A stretch of 64,000 nt of DNA from Pholiota molesta. Taxonomy: Eukaryota > Basidiomycota > Agaricomycetes > Agaricales > Strophariaceae. How positions within the stretch are numbered: position 1 is the stretch's first letter; every line of letters begins with the position of its first letter. The stretch lies in assembly GCA_014925825.1 (NCBI GenBank), contig JACGCK010000178.1, positions 27,558 through 91,557 of the forward strand, read 5' to 3'. A model generated the notes under the pieces. It searched no databases. It saw only the letters and a list, made by a program, of their open reading frames with translations, and was not told where the DNA came from. Below are positions 1 through 12,788 of this stretch, in pieces. The translations under genes and the position numbers were made by a program.

Positions 1-3000
1 CTAGGTTAACCGATCCCGCCTTTCAGGATCTGGAAAGTCATACAGGTGCGTTCCATCGTAGTGGCATATTTACTCTAGCTGACAGGTTGCGTCAACGTGA
101 AATTAATCTTCCAGTATGATGGGATGTATGTCTCTTAATTCTCTTGCTCTGGGAAACGCAGCTGAATGACACTCTTTGTAGATGGTCAGGACAAAGGAAT
201 CATCCCATTAACGTGCTCCGAGCTGTTCGAACGCGTGGTAACCAAGAAGGCGCAGGACCCAAATCTCAACTTCACCGTCGAGGTCTCATATATCGAAATT
301 TATAATGAGAAGGTCCGCGACTTGCTCAATCCAAAGAATACCGGCAATTTGCGCGTGCGCGAGCATCCTAGCTTAGGCCCATATGTTGAAGATTTGAGCA
401 AGCTGGCCGTAGGTAGCTATGAGGAGATGATGACCCTCATGGACGAAGGAAACAAGGCACGTACAGTCGCAGCGACGGCTATGAACGAGACGTACGTCAT
501 TGTTCCCTTTTAACGCTTCGAGGTCGGCTCCCTCCCGTGGTGTTGTCGCCTTGATATTTGAAGGATCTTTTTCACTTAGTAGAATCTGGGTTCTGCCTCA
601 CCTCTGAGCTTGACGATTGCGCTCCCCGTCGTTTACTGCATCCTATGATTAATCCCAGGATACTCACAACCCCCTCACTCTTCTTAACAGTTCTTCCCGC
701 TCGCATGCTGTCTTTACGCTTCTGTTAACGATGAAACGACGCGACGAAAACACGAACCTTGATACTGAGAAGGTGTCACGGATTAGGTTGGTGCTCCCAT
801 TCCGCAGCCGAGTCTGTCATTTACTCAAAGACCCTTCTACTTCTCTATCTACTTTCTCTTCCACTGCATTAGTTTGGTAGATCTTGCCGGTTCTGAGCGT
901 GCCAACTCAACTGGTGCCACGGGGCAGCGACTCAAAGAAGGTGCCAACATCAACAAGTCACTGACGACACTGGGAAAGGTGATCTCGGCGTTGGCTGTGG
1001 CGAGTCAATCTGAAGGCAAGAAGGGAAAGAAAGGCAAGGCAGAAGATTTTGTTCCTTATCGTGACTCGGTGCGCCTCCCTTCGCGTCCATGTATTTCTGC
1101 AAACTGACGTACCTTATGCGCCGCCACCATGCATTGAAATCTTAACGATTATCTAGGTCCTCACTTGGTTATTGAAGGACAGCCTGGGTGGTAACTCTAA
1201 GACGGCCATGATTGCGGCAATCTCGCCTGCAGACTACGAAGAGACGCTTAGTACCCTGCGGTATGCCGATCAGGCGAAGAAGATTAAGAACAAGGCAGTG
1301 GTGAACGAGGATCCGAACGCGAAGCTCGTGCGCGAGCTCAAAGAAGAGCTGGAGGTGCTAAGAGGTACGCTGCGATCGGGCCCTGCGCTCAAAATCGCTC
1401 ATGTGACGCTCATTACTGACGCGCTTCGCCTATTCGCATCCAGCGCGCGTGTCCGGCGCGTCGTCGGAGGCGACGTTCGACCCGTCGGTCCCGCCCGAGA
1501 AGCAGAAAGTGACGTACCAGACGAAAGACGGGCGACTCAAGACGGTGACCAAGGCAGAGCTGCAAGAGCAGATGGAGGCGAGCGAAAAGCTCATGGAGAG
1601 TCTGAACGAAACGTGGGAGGAGAAGTTGCAGCGTACGCAGGAGGTGCAGAAGGAGCGCGAGAAGGCACTCGAGGAGCTGGGCATTACAGTGGAGAAGAAT
1701 CTTGTCGGTGTGCATACGCCAAAGAAGGTGAGCACGTCGTCCTTGCAAACGTCTCAATTGCCCCCAGGTGGCGGTGAGCACCCGCTCCCACACCAACTCC
1801 ACCTCCCGTGCTGGTCGTATGCAAGGAACTAATCTTGGTCTTTCCTTTAATTCAGATGCCTCATCTGGTTAATCTTGTGCGTCCTGAATTTTCATTTTCG
1901 ATATGGTATTCTGGAAGCTGAAGTAGTATTATCCATTCCTTTAATTTCCAGAATGAAGGTACGTTAACCATAAATTGATTCTTTAAACCGGCATCTCAAT
2001 TGACTTTACGTTCCCTTTCTTCTTAAACTCGAAAGATCCACTAATGAGCGAGTGCTTAATCTACCAACTTAAACCTGGGACCACTGTCGTACGTGATCAT
2101 GGCAACCTTGCCATGCTTTGCATTTCTCTCGCCTCATATTTCATGCTTGCTTACCTTATACATGTGATGGGGATGCATATCTCTTTTATCTTTGACGCGT
2201 ACAGATCGGTCGCCTCGATAGTGACAAACCTGCTGCAATCCGGCTGAGTGGGGATAACATCCTCGAGGAGCACTGTCTTTTTGAGAACACGGATGGGAAG
2301 GTAACTATCGTGTCCATGCCGGATAGCGTTACGGTAAGATCAGCTGTTTTTAATGGGAGTATTGGGTTTCTTACTTAACGATTAACGCCCCCCATCTAGT
2401 TCCTGAATGGAAAACAACTGGTGCCAGGCCAGGTAAGCTTGGGCTTTTTTCCAGAACCGACCTTGGATAGCTGACACTCATCCATCTCATCTCACCGTAT
2501 CTTATAATCACGTGTTAGGCGCACAAACTCCGCTCCGGATTTCGGATTATTCTCGGTCCGTATAGTCTTTGGCGCGTTTTCCCTTCACGTAGACTAAAGC
2601 ATACTAATTTTCTTGCGTGCCGGCGGGTGCAGGCGATAACCATGTTTTCAGGTTCAATAACCCGGAAGAAGTTCGCAAGCAGCGCGATCGCGCGACACTG
2701 AAGACGAATATGCATCTCAGCATTTCAGCTTCTGACCTTGAGGCGAGCGAGGCCCCGCCCTCCCCAACGTCATCTGCAGACGACGAATTTGACATCGACT
2801 GGAACTACGCCAAGCGTGAGGCGGCATTTGCGCGCCTTGGATTGGACCCTGCACTCGATAACCTGCCCGATGATGACCTCAATAAGCTGTTTGAGAAAAT
2901 TACCAAGGTGAAGACGATGCGCGACCATAATTCGAAGTCCCGACCAGAGAGTAGCCTCAGCCAAGCAGACGACGTCTGGAGCGAGACAAATGGTCCTCAG

Positions 3001-5979
3001 ACGAGCGATGCGAACACAGACGATACCAGTCTGTATGCGGCGCCGAGTTGGGGTGGCAGTCCCGCTGTCGACGGTTCGCTCAAAGACGTCCAAAACCAGC
3101 TGGAGAGCAGGCTCCAGGAGATCACGGGTGATTCTACTGAAGCGGAGGACTTGAAGATAGAGAAAGAGCATATGGAGCACCAACTCCGAATTGTTCGCGT
3201 ACAGATGAAACGCTTGATTGAGGCGCGCGCGCGCGGTGACATGGACTCTGTTGGAATGGACTTTGAACCCGTTATGTTCACCGCACGTCAGTTGCGACTG
3301 ATTCGAAAGGTCCTTGACAGATGGAGATCGCATCGGTCGTTTTCGATGGCGGAGGTGATATTGACGAATGCCGTGATGATGAAGGAGGCCAATGTGATCA
3401 CGTTCGTATTCCACTTTTCTCTCTCTCTCTCTCTCTCTCCTGATATATTTTCATTGACCACCCGAACGTGATGTAGCAAGGAACTCGGCAAGGAAGTATC
3501 CTACAACTTCACGATAGCTTCGGGAGGCTCTCTTGCTGCACCAACATCTTCTGTTGACACCATTGCGGGGCTGGACGAATTCGGTGACGTCGCTGATCCT
3601 GTCCTTGCATCTGCTACCCAGCCCTCTGTTGCTGTCAAGATCCTGGATAAGAAGCATAACGCGATTTATACGTGGTCTCTCGACCGAATGCAGCAACATC
3701 TGCAGCGCATGCGCAATCTCACCACATACATTGATCGACCTTCATATACGCAACATTTTTCCTCAGATGAACCATTCTTTGACTCTCCCCCTCCAGAATA
3801 TTCATTCATCGGTAATGCGCTCATCTCGCTAGGGACCCTTTCGCGCAAACTCTCGTCTACCTCCACCGTTCCCATATTCTGCCGATATACATCTGAAGCC
3901 ATTGGTTCATGTCGAGTGGAAATGAAAATCGTTAATGTGGTCCTGTCGCCCAAATACCTGAACACGCAGTCATCTCCGTCCACTCGTGCTTCATCCCCAG
4001 GTCCTGGATCTGTTCCTCCAGGCAGTAAACTCAGCTTCTTTTTGACCATTGACCAGGTCAAGGGACTATCATCCCATGATTTCCGTGGTGTCCACTTCCA
4101 AGTACGATTATCTTCATTTGTAGGATCATCGGTATCCGCAGAAGAGGTTTTCCCGTCGCCCGCACTCGATATGGACGCGTCATCACTATCCGAGCTCAAA
4201 TTTCGACGAAGCTTCTCTATTATTACCACATCTCGAGTCTTAAATCACCTACGGCAAGGTTATGCTCCGATTGAATTTTTCGCCGCTCTCAAGCCTACCT
4301 ATCTGGAGCGCATGGAGCGATGGGATGAAATGCGCGAGCAGAAACAATTCATACGACCCAGCCCAGCATCCCCCTCTCCCGAACTCCGGCCTACCACGCT
4401 ACCGCCAATGCGTCGTTCTGAAACCGACTTTGTGGTAGAACAAAACCATGACGTGGTCGCATGGCTGCAAGTCTGTGAGCTTGGGCCGGACGGCTCATAT
4501 GTTCCAGTTCCAGTGATATCACAAGGTAGCCTCGACCCTGGTGTTTTCTCATTACATCAAGGGTTACAACGACGGATTGTCGTTTCCCTCTTATCTAATT
4601 CTGGACTTCAGTTGCCGTGGCAAGAGTTCTCGAAAGTTCGCATTGGCAATGTTCGATTATTGGATGCCAAAGGCCGTGTTCACGATTCGACCTCGAAAGC
4701 CCTCATTACACTTCCACTCCTCAAAGACCAGGTAGTCGAATTTAAGCCTGATGGCACAGGAGCGCTTTCTGCCGAGGCACTTTGGGATTCCAGCGTGCAC
4801 GACTCTGTCCTTCTCAACCGTGTCACTGCCTCAAATCAACGAATCCTGTTACAACTTACATGGTCTATCGTGGTCGAGACCTGCAGCGATCCCATACATT
4901 TCAGCATGGACATTGCCATTGCGATGCAGACAAGAGATGCCGGCCCGCCCTCTAAAATTCTCACGTTCTTTGGATCCAGCAAAATCTTGTCCAAAACCAG
5001 TACTCTTTTCAGCGTACGACTATCACCTCCTCTCACACGCTCTGCCAAAGACTTGTGGCGACTTGATACGTCGGAAAAGTATGTACGCGGTGAAGAGAGT
5101 CTTGGGGTATGGAAACCTCGCGGAATATCGGTCGTCGACGACTATATGAGGCTGATAACGACTGAACGACGAGCCGCCGACGTACAGGCCATCCGCGTAA
5201 TACTTGCATCAAGCCCACCCAAGACGCTACCCCTGGACACATTGGCGTGGCGCGGGGATGATCTTCTGCGAAAGTCTGTTGGTCTGTGGCAAAAGCAATT
5301 TGGTCATCGTGGAAAGGTGAGTTTTATCAGCTGCTCTGTGATAGGTCTTGGGTGACTGTAGCTGATGGCCGACGTTTTAGATTGTTTTAAGTCAAGACCC
5401 CACTGACCCTGAAGAAAATACCTCTTCAAAACTATCGTCAGATACTAGATCTCTTGACGGATTGAAACTAATCTCCGAAACCAGAGTCGTTCCCCGGAGG
5501 TATTAAGCCCCCTTAATTTTTGATGTTGTTTGCTCACTGATTTTCACGACCCATAGTAATGGTGTTACAAAGAAAGGCCACCTGATGATCCTCATAGATG
5601 CAAGTCAAGACATCTGGGAACGAAGATGGTTTGTTTTGAAGAGGTTTGCGATTTAACTCCTATTCGAATTGCACATGATCCTAAACATGTTTTTAGACCC
5701 TATCTGCATGTATTTGCCCACTCTAATGAACTGGAAGAGACGGGTATCATCAGCTTATCTGGTGTGAATGTGGAAAGTGACCCCTTCAAGGAATCACTGC
5801 TGGGGGTATGTGGCATTATATCTTGTCCCCTGTTTGCTTGCTGAGTTTAGAAAACTTCATAGAAACCGTTTTCGTTCACTCTATTTACATCCTCTAACTC
5901 ACATGCACTCGCTGCCCCTAATCTCAAGGAACTACAATCATGGACAACTAAGCTGGATCCCACACGTCTACCCTCTTGA
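1..5979 (+). CDS. Kinesin-3 motor protein (Unc104/KIF1A type), 5' end missing
   Basis: Plus-end-directed microtubule motor that carries vesicles and endosomes. The window opens inside the motor domain. The P-loop GSGKSY and the next residues SMMGY lie on two tiny exons (27-45 and 115-125). Switch I follows across an intron (NET/SSRSH, ending at about 491), then switch [10 protein letters not shown] at about 873-896. A long stalk follows, with a conserved linker read as [14 protein letters not shown] across a 7-nt exon at 1952-1958. An FHA domain lies at about 2036-2700 ([14 protein letters not shown]). The middle region is of the KIF1/DUF3694 type (about 3477-5316). A C-terminal PH domain (5557-5979) begins [10 protein letters not shown]. 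The final exon completes the PH domain and ends at TGA 5977-5979. All exons join in frame with GT-AG introns. Motor, FHA and PH in this order identify the kinesin-3 family; cargo cannot be read from the sequence. Confidence 0.95.
3418..3439. repeat. (TC)n microsatellite inside a kinesin intron
   Basis: An uninterrupted TC dinucleotide run of about 22 bases lies inside the intron 3402-3476 of the kinesin gene. It doubles as the polypyrimidine-rich part of that intron. Length variation is expected between strains. Confidence 0.85.
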
Positions 5980-6825
5980 TTTATCGGCCGTCCGCTCTTT
6001 TTCCATCCCTATTCCTAATCTTTCTTGGTATTGCTGTGTTGCACTAATCATCCATTCCTTCTTTGAGCGCTTCCGCTATTAGATATTTGCACATTATGTA
6101 TACTCTATCTGTTACCTCTCACATCAGGTTGTTTACCATAGGAAATCTTCATACCCCATAAATAACCATATACATCTTCTAAGCTAAATGAATAAAGACG
6201 GTTATTTATGCCCTGCCCCTAAGCCCGTAATGGTATTGCTATATAAGACGAGACACCTTCCATAACGGGAAGGTAGGAACGTGTCCCATCATCAAAAATA
6301 CCATCAAAACGGATGACACATCGCAACAATGAGATATTACGGGGTAGAAATAAGAAAGGTCCAAGTGACTCCCATCGGAGCCATTCTTTTCCAAATTATC
6401 TTAAGCACCGCTTCTTTCTAGAAAGAACGTCTGCATGAGGAAGGTCCAAGCCACGCTCTTCCGTTTGAGCGGTAGGAGCACAGAATCGGTGAGAATGAAT
6501 GATCCTTGCCAGAACGGGCGATGGTACGATAGAAAATTTGGTATTCCGTGTAATGTGATACATGATGTCTACTAGGATGCATTCCGGTGTTGTTAATGAT
6601 ATATTAAATAATCTAAAGTTCCGTCTACCGGCGTGCAAGATATCCGAATTGCTTGATAATGATACAGTGAGTAATGCATGTGTAGTATGGTATTGTCCTC
6701 CTTTCATGCCGTGGTATTTTGGGTACGAGTCCCGATGATCTTCGTATAAGCAGAAGGACATTTTCAATCGCATCTCACTGGGGTATCATTCTATACATAT
6801 CCGACAGTAAGCTTCAAGTCGAAAT
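5980..6825. other. Intergenic, convergent 3' ends of kinesin and cfs1-like genes
   Basis: Holds the 3' flanks of two convergent genes. The sequence is AT-rich with short unsupported open frames. No domain, RNA gene or repeat was recognised. Confidence 0.6.
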
Positions 6826-8637
6826 TCAAAGATAGGAATATGGACTGACCTCGCGGATAAACGTGAGCATGTGGCACGTAATATAGCCCTGGGCAAAGCC
6901 AGCGCCGGCATAAGCAAACAGATACTGCCATTTGCGTTTGAAGGCGTCATAATCAGCCTGGTTTTGGAGAGCGGGGTAGTCTTTGGAAATCAAGTCTTTG
7001 GTCAGATTGGAATCGAGCCGTCGGCCCCATTCGCGAAGGGTGCGTGGGTAGTCTGGTGGGAAAGGCAGTTGAGAAAAGAGATTTTGAGTGGGCGTTAATG
7101 TAATTATACTCACGGGCTGCGTGGTTCTCGACTCCGTCGAGGTTGAAGCGACCTTGTGACCCTTTTTGCGCGGCAGTAATTAAGGCCGTCGCACTTGGGA
7201 GACATGAGTTGGGCCACATATATTTGCGCATAAAATCTTCAGCTCTGTGGAGTGCACATGGTGAGGGAAAGTGTTTCGAAAATAGGCGTTCCCACTTACT
7301 GGTAACTGGAGAATTTAGACTCAGGGAAAGTGGAGGCAGTGACGACGGCAGTTGCATTTTTAGACTTGAGCGCAAAGTCGACAAGCTTGAAGTAGAGATC
7401 ATAATATTTAGCTCCAACATGCTGCGTGCCGAAGAGTCAGTTGATAAGTTGCTTGAAATAAATTCAGTGAGACCGACCTCAAGCATTTCCACGCTCACGA
7501 AAGCATCAAAGGCTTTCTCAAACTCGGCAGGAATTTCTCGGTAGTCCATAAGGTGAACTCGAATGCGACCTTCCAGGCCTGCCTCTTTGACACGCTCCTC
7601 TGCGAGCTTCTTTTGTTCTACGGAGAGTGTCAAAGTGTCAACTTCGCAACCGAACGAACGGGCAGCCTGAAAAAAACATTGTCAGAGGGACCGACGTTCA
7701 TTTCTGAAAGTGATAATTACCTCAATGGCAAGACCCCCCCAGCCGCTGCCAAATTCGAGGATTCGGTGCCCAGGCTTCACGCGAGCGGAGCGAAGAACAT
7801 GGTGAATTTTCCTGAGCTGTGCAGCTTCCAAGTCCCCAGGGCTGGGGCCCATCTCAAGATCTCCTCGAACACCACCTTCTGCTTCACTCCAAAGGCCGCA
7901 TGAGTACATCATTTCTTGGCTAAGGAATGCCTAGAATTTGATAGACGATACGGTCAATATGTGTATACACATCGCGTTTAATTGAATCGCTTACCTTGAA
8001 CAATTCGTTCGACTGATCGTAGCTTGCGATGGCGTTTAAACGCGCTTGGGACCGCGTTTGACCAAGGAAACAGTTGTATGTGCTTGAGATAGCCGACGAT
8101 AGGCGAGCGACAGCTGACGAGAGAGTATTATCCATGCCAGACTGATTCTGGAGCCAGATCTATCAAAAAAGGATCATAAGCTGCGAACGCTGCAGTTCCA
8201 ATGGAGAATGGACATACGTCCATGGCGCCCTTAAGCGAAGAGACTTCCACGTCCCCAATCATATATGCCTCGCTAACTGTTTTGGAAGGTGTTTGTTAGG
8301 AATCGTTAATGCCGCTCGCTGGGAAAGTCCTCTTACAGCCCAAGTCCCCCGAACTTCATGGAGAGAGATAAGTTAAAAATAGAATGGCAGTCAATGTAAA
8401 AGTGCTTACAGTAATATTCGCAGCCAAAAGTTATCATCAACGACATTCAAATGAACGTCATTGCAACCCTTTTGGTACTTCCCGTAATAATGTGTCCCTT
8501 CAGAATCGGAGATTGTCAAGTGTCCGACGCTGATTGCGTTGTCGAGAACTGAAAGAATTGAGGAACGCGCTGGAAGAGGATGAGCAGACGCGCTAGATGT
8601 TAGACATAACTTATATTTACCGAAAGACACTGCCCAT
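6826..8637 (-). CDS. cfs1: Cyclopropane-fatty-acyl-phospholipid synthase (Cfs1-like)
   Basis: SAM-dependent methyltransferase that adds a methylene bridge to unsaturated acyl chains of phospholipids. The start MGSVF at 8637 is chosen because its frame splices cleanly (intron 8594-8620) into the conserved body. Visible features are GTHYYGKYQKG, then YMIGDVEV, the substrate-domain segment YDQSNELF joined to AFLSQEMMYSCG, the SAM-binding motif LEFGSGWGG, the SVEQ segment after it, and VSVEMLEHVG. The C-terminal part contains FAYAGAGFAQGYI. At least eight exons are present; one is only 17 nt (8337-8353). The C-terminus is read through to a stop at 6826, but a last intron beginning GTCAGT could instead add a few residues. 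The homologue in Coprinopsis cinerea is essential for fruiting-body initiation (established); the same role here is inference. Confidence 0.9.
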
Positions 8638-11566
8638 GACTTTGGACTGAGTGATGATAGCAATGAAGTATAGCGAAAGGTATTCTTGGAGGAGGCTGGG
8701 AAGTGAACGCAAGATGATAATTGTGTAGAAGGCATTGTAAATGCAAGAGACAGATCGAACTCGAAGAAGTAGAGCGAGGTGAAGATAGGGTAGTAGGTAG
8801 AAAAAGCTGGGTCTTATATGCTGCGAGCAGGCGCGACGGATGAAATTGGACATCTTGCCGCGCTGGGGATGAAGATCGGCAAAGCAGGAGATAAATCTGT
8901 GTCAAACCAAAAGGAAGGATTCGCGAGTCAGATGAATGCATGAAAGCGTGTTCGTGAGCGTCACTTTCGATTTCTCGATTTGGCTTACCCTTAATGGGGC
9001 TCTGCCGTACTAAGAAAGCTCTACTCAAATTTGCCCACACCCGGAACCCTGATCCCATCTCATTCTGCAGAATTTCCAGATCCCCCCGCCTTCGCGTAAT
9101 AGAAAGCACCTTCGCCCTCGTCTTCAGAAGGACGCCAGCCCATGCCAGCCTCACTCACCCCCACGTCGACCCCAATTCAACCAGATTCAACCCACTAGTA
9201 CTGGGAGCAAAATCCTACATCTGCAATCCATCAGAATCCAGGATTCACTCGGATTACATCTTCCAAGAACATACAGATACCGCAACGCTCTCGGCAAGCC
9301 TCAACTTGATATCTCCTTCGATCTCGATAACCTTTTGCCTCCTTGCCCGTTCACACTCATAAGTTTTGTCTCTCGATGCCTCCCTCTACTGGTGCCGTCT
9401 CGGTCTCCTCAACTCACGCTTGACCAGGCCGGACGCTATGGGAAGTCTTCGGATCGAGCCCATCCCATTGCCGTCATCTTTCTGCCTAGGTGCACGCGCT
9501 TCTCAAGGTATAGCTTGCTGGCCAAAAAGCCTACCCATATCTCAGATCCTCTTCAAGAGTTCTTGCGAGAAAGCCTCCAATACAAGCAGCACGCTGCTGC
9601 TCATAGATTTTCAGCCGCTTCCACGATGGCTCATGGCCATATCCCAATACAGCTACCATGTTTCGAGCCAACTTAGCTCAAAAGTGTGTCTCACCCAATG
9701 TGTGGGCATCTAGGCAGATGATGTACATTGGGAGATATTTTCGGCAACATGTTCAGGACATGCAACTGCCGCGGGATGTCTGGTCGATACGCACGAGGAG
9801 AGGACATTTACTCGGTCTTTTGATTACAGAGCATCGAACGCATCGAGGCCGAGGACAAAGCTCTTGTAGGACGATTACACCGTGTTGAAGGCTGACCACG
9901 TCCTGCGTCAATGGTGGAATCTCGACATCGACGAGCACGCATCTTTCCTGTAATCCCTGTGACATAAGGCACCGCAGAGCGCTTCCTCGGATTTTTTATC
10001 ATGTCTCGACAAAGTATCCTCGGAATCGGCACTGGCTGTATTCAATGCCAATCCTGTCTCGAGCGGCCGGCATGGGTATTTTTGCCACTTTTGTATGCTC
10101 CTCTAATCTGATATGTCTTCGCGGAGTTGGATCACTTGATGCAATAGGTGTGTTTATAGACAGATTCTAGACAGATGTTATGTCGCTTCACACAAATATA
10201 TTTGATCTTCCGTGCCACTACGTACCCACTTGTGCGCATTGACAGACGTACTCTCTAGCTATACTTATCTATATTTATCGATTGCATCTCCCAGGTTACG
10301 GTCGAGGCCGCGGCTCAAAGCCGTCGCAGGACTTCATGATAAGTACTTATAGCAGGACACGAGTCGACATGTCAGACGAGTGCTCATATTCTGGGAATAC
10401 TGATATGATGCCATCAGACCTCTTGTTCGTAGTCCCTCGTCTGCTCCTCCTCGTCTGCCATATGTAAGGCAAAATGAGCCCCCCAGACGCAAGCAGATAG
10501 TCAAGAGTGAAACCTGCTCAATGAGTAAATAATGACACAGGTCACACACATCTACGAGCAAAGCATGGACATTCCTGTAAGAAGTTGGCTGAACGCTATC
10601 AAGCATTTCCTGTCACGTACTAAGCTCAAGATTGTGCGAGTTCAGCCTCGAGATCTCGTCCTATGAGGCTGTAAATCGAAAAGCATAGTTAGCCTCTTGG
10701 TAGCCAGTTAGAATGAAAGTACTTAAACATTAGAATAATGAAGAACACAAGCCGTTTCAATGGCGGGAGGGCTGGAGAAAGGCCGTCTGAAAGGAAAACT
10801 CCGAATCTAGCCTTTCATACACTCTTGCTCAACAACGGGAGGTTAAAGAGAGACACAGTTAGCGGTAGATTGGATCTGAGAACTCTCCGAGTTTGACCTT
10901 TAGGCTCTGTCTTGTGAGAAAGACATACCGCTCATACGTAACTCCAAGTTATGCTGTGCGCTCATTCGATGGTTCTCTCCGTTGCTCGAAAGACGGGAAT
11001 AGGCCCTCGGTGTAGAGAACATAGGTTATAGACGTCCCGTTGCATTTCATCAACATGCTATAATAAGTCTACCAATAATGTCCGTGTTATGTCCCTGTCT
11101 TTGTCAGAAAAGAACGGGCGTCAACGATAGAATTCAAAAACATCTAACACACGTATCTGATCAGATGAATCGCTTTCCCCGCTAAAGGCCGGAGCACTTT
11201 GATATACAAGAAGAGCAATAAGCATGACGCCGGGTTCAACGTAAAAACAGCCGGAGCGTGATTAGAATCTCGAACAAGCCGGCAAGTTGCAATCCAGTAT
11301 ACGGATTTTGACGGCAATAATTGCAAGGGAGCTCGGCTGACGTTAGTCGACATAGGGATTCACCATTCGCGCTGCCCATTTAAGGGTGCTCATCGGAAAT
11401 GATGGAAAGCTACAGTCGGGAGAATGTTTTTCGGAAAGTCTGGCGGCAAGGACCATCCGAACGCTCCTTGCTCGCTCGAACAATTTGCTCGCCAACCGCA
11501 TTGAAGCTTCCAGAATAGAAGAAGGTTTGAGAACGCGATAGAAGAATGAACGAAAACAACGGCTTG
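8638..11566. other. Long stretch with no supported gene; coding-like fragment near 9250-9950
   Basis: Upstream of the cfs1-like start there is no gene I can name. From about 9250 to 9676 one forward frame stays open. At about 9826-9948 short segments in different frames look coding, including IERIEAEDKALVGRLHRVE followed by a frame change and DHVLRQWWNLDIDEH. This may be the remains or the C-terminus of a gene whose frame is broken, but no family was recognised. From 9950 to 11566 I see only short unsupported frames. Confidence 0.4.
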
Positions 11567-12499
11567 TCATTTGGTTGCATCGAGAGGAGCTTGTGGCGGT
11601 CGGACACCTTGGGAAGCGGTAGTGCTGTAATATAACCTTCCAGCGACATCGTTCACGACCCAGTCTAATCCAGAAACGAGGTTAGCGCCGGTTACGGCGC
11701 TGCAGGACCATATCTTCCAACGATGAGTGGTGATGGAGGGGAGGTCCAAAGCCTGCATTGGTCCAAAACGCCATAATCAGGTCTTAAAATTCGGAATGGC
11801 GGGCAAAAAAGTGGATCTTACGTCGCGAATTTCTGTATCGGTCATCGAACCTTGCAAATCCTGTTTGTTGGCAAACACAAGTAATGATGCGCCTGCTAAA
11901 CGCTAAGATGGACGTGATAGCCGTATGCGAATAGTAACAAGATGAGCCACGGGTCTAATAAGTTGACAACCTCTTACATCTTCCGTAAGGAGACTGTGTA
12001 GCTCTTGTTTACAGTCCTGCATGCGGGCCCTATCACTTGAGTCAACGACCCAAACTAATGCATCAGTTTGTTCGAAATAGTTTCTCCAGTAAGGCCGAAG
12101 CGTTCTTTGACCTCCAACATCCCCTAAAAGCATAAAATCGGATCTTAGTGGCGGAGGAGCAAAAAAAATGGCATGGTCATACATATATTTAGGGTGTATC
12201 TTTCGGAGTGGAATACAAAGGTTGCATCATTAGTCTCGCGTGTTGAGCCAAATTAGAGTCAGTCCACGCACTTTCCGTGTGCGAAGGTCTTTATGTTGAA
12301 TCCGAGCGTTGGGCTAATGCTGCTGATGTCTTCTCCATTCAGCTTCTTCAGAATAGTGGTCTTTCCAGCATTATCCAGCCCGCTGAAGGTTAATCAGTTG
12401 GCCGATCAATTTCTGGGCGCGTTTCTCGACTCACAGAAAGAGCAGACGCATCTCCTTCTCTTTCTGGCGATTCTTTCGAATGATTGTGAGAAGACCCAT
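11567..12499 (-). CDS. ARL2: ADP-ribosylation-factor-like GTPase ARL2
   Basis: Small GTPase that acts with tubulin cofactors in microtubule biogenesis. The N-terminus MGLLTIIRK at 12499 has the family's Gly2. The P-loop is GLDNAGKTT, switch I covers [10 protein letters not shown], switch II is [12 protein letters not shown] and the guanine motif is NKQD. The ARL2-typical [12 protein letters not shown] lies near the end. [17 protein letters not shown] and [15 protein letters not shown] favour ARL2 over ARF1 or ARL3. Exons include a 17-nt one (12183-12199) encoding YTLNI. The reading frame continues about 19 residues past the usual end, to a stop at 11567. The gene is divergent from eIF5B, with a 289-bp gap. 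Confidence 0.93.
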
Positions 12500-12788
12500 G
12501 ATGTTCGGTTATTTACTGACGCCACAATGATTCAACCAAATTTCGCGGATGAACACTACACTCGCAGAACGAAAGTCGATTAGGATGGATGGTGAAAGCG
12601 TCGAGTCAGTGGCATAATGATATGCAGCGTTCACTAACTTGAACAGAGTCACGTTGTGGATGGCCCAGACTTGACGGTAATCAATTCCGGCTCCGATTTT
12701 ATTCAGCCTGATCACTGTCGTCTGCGCTCTGCGGCCAACGGTCACTGCACTCTCTCATATACCACTCAGCTGCCCGTAATCCATCAGC
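12500..12788. promoter_or_regulatory. Shared intergenic region between divergent ARL2 and eIF5B
   Basis: Both start codons face away from this 289-bp gap, so it must hold both promoters and 5' leaders. No specific binding site was identified. Confidence 0.5.

Noticed and set aside
2770..4229. Minus-strand frames of 214 and 187 codons
   Set aside because: Antisense to the kinesin stalk and middle region, which is conserved on the plus strand.
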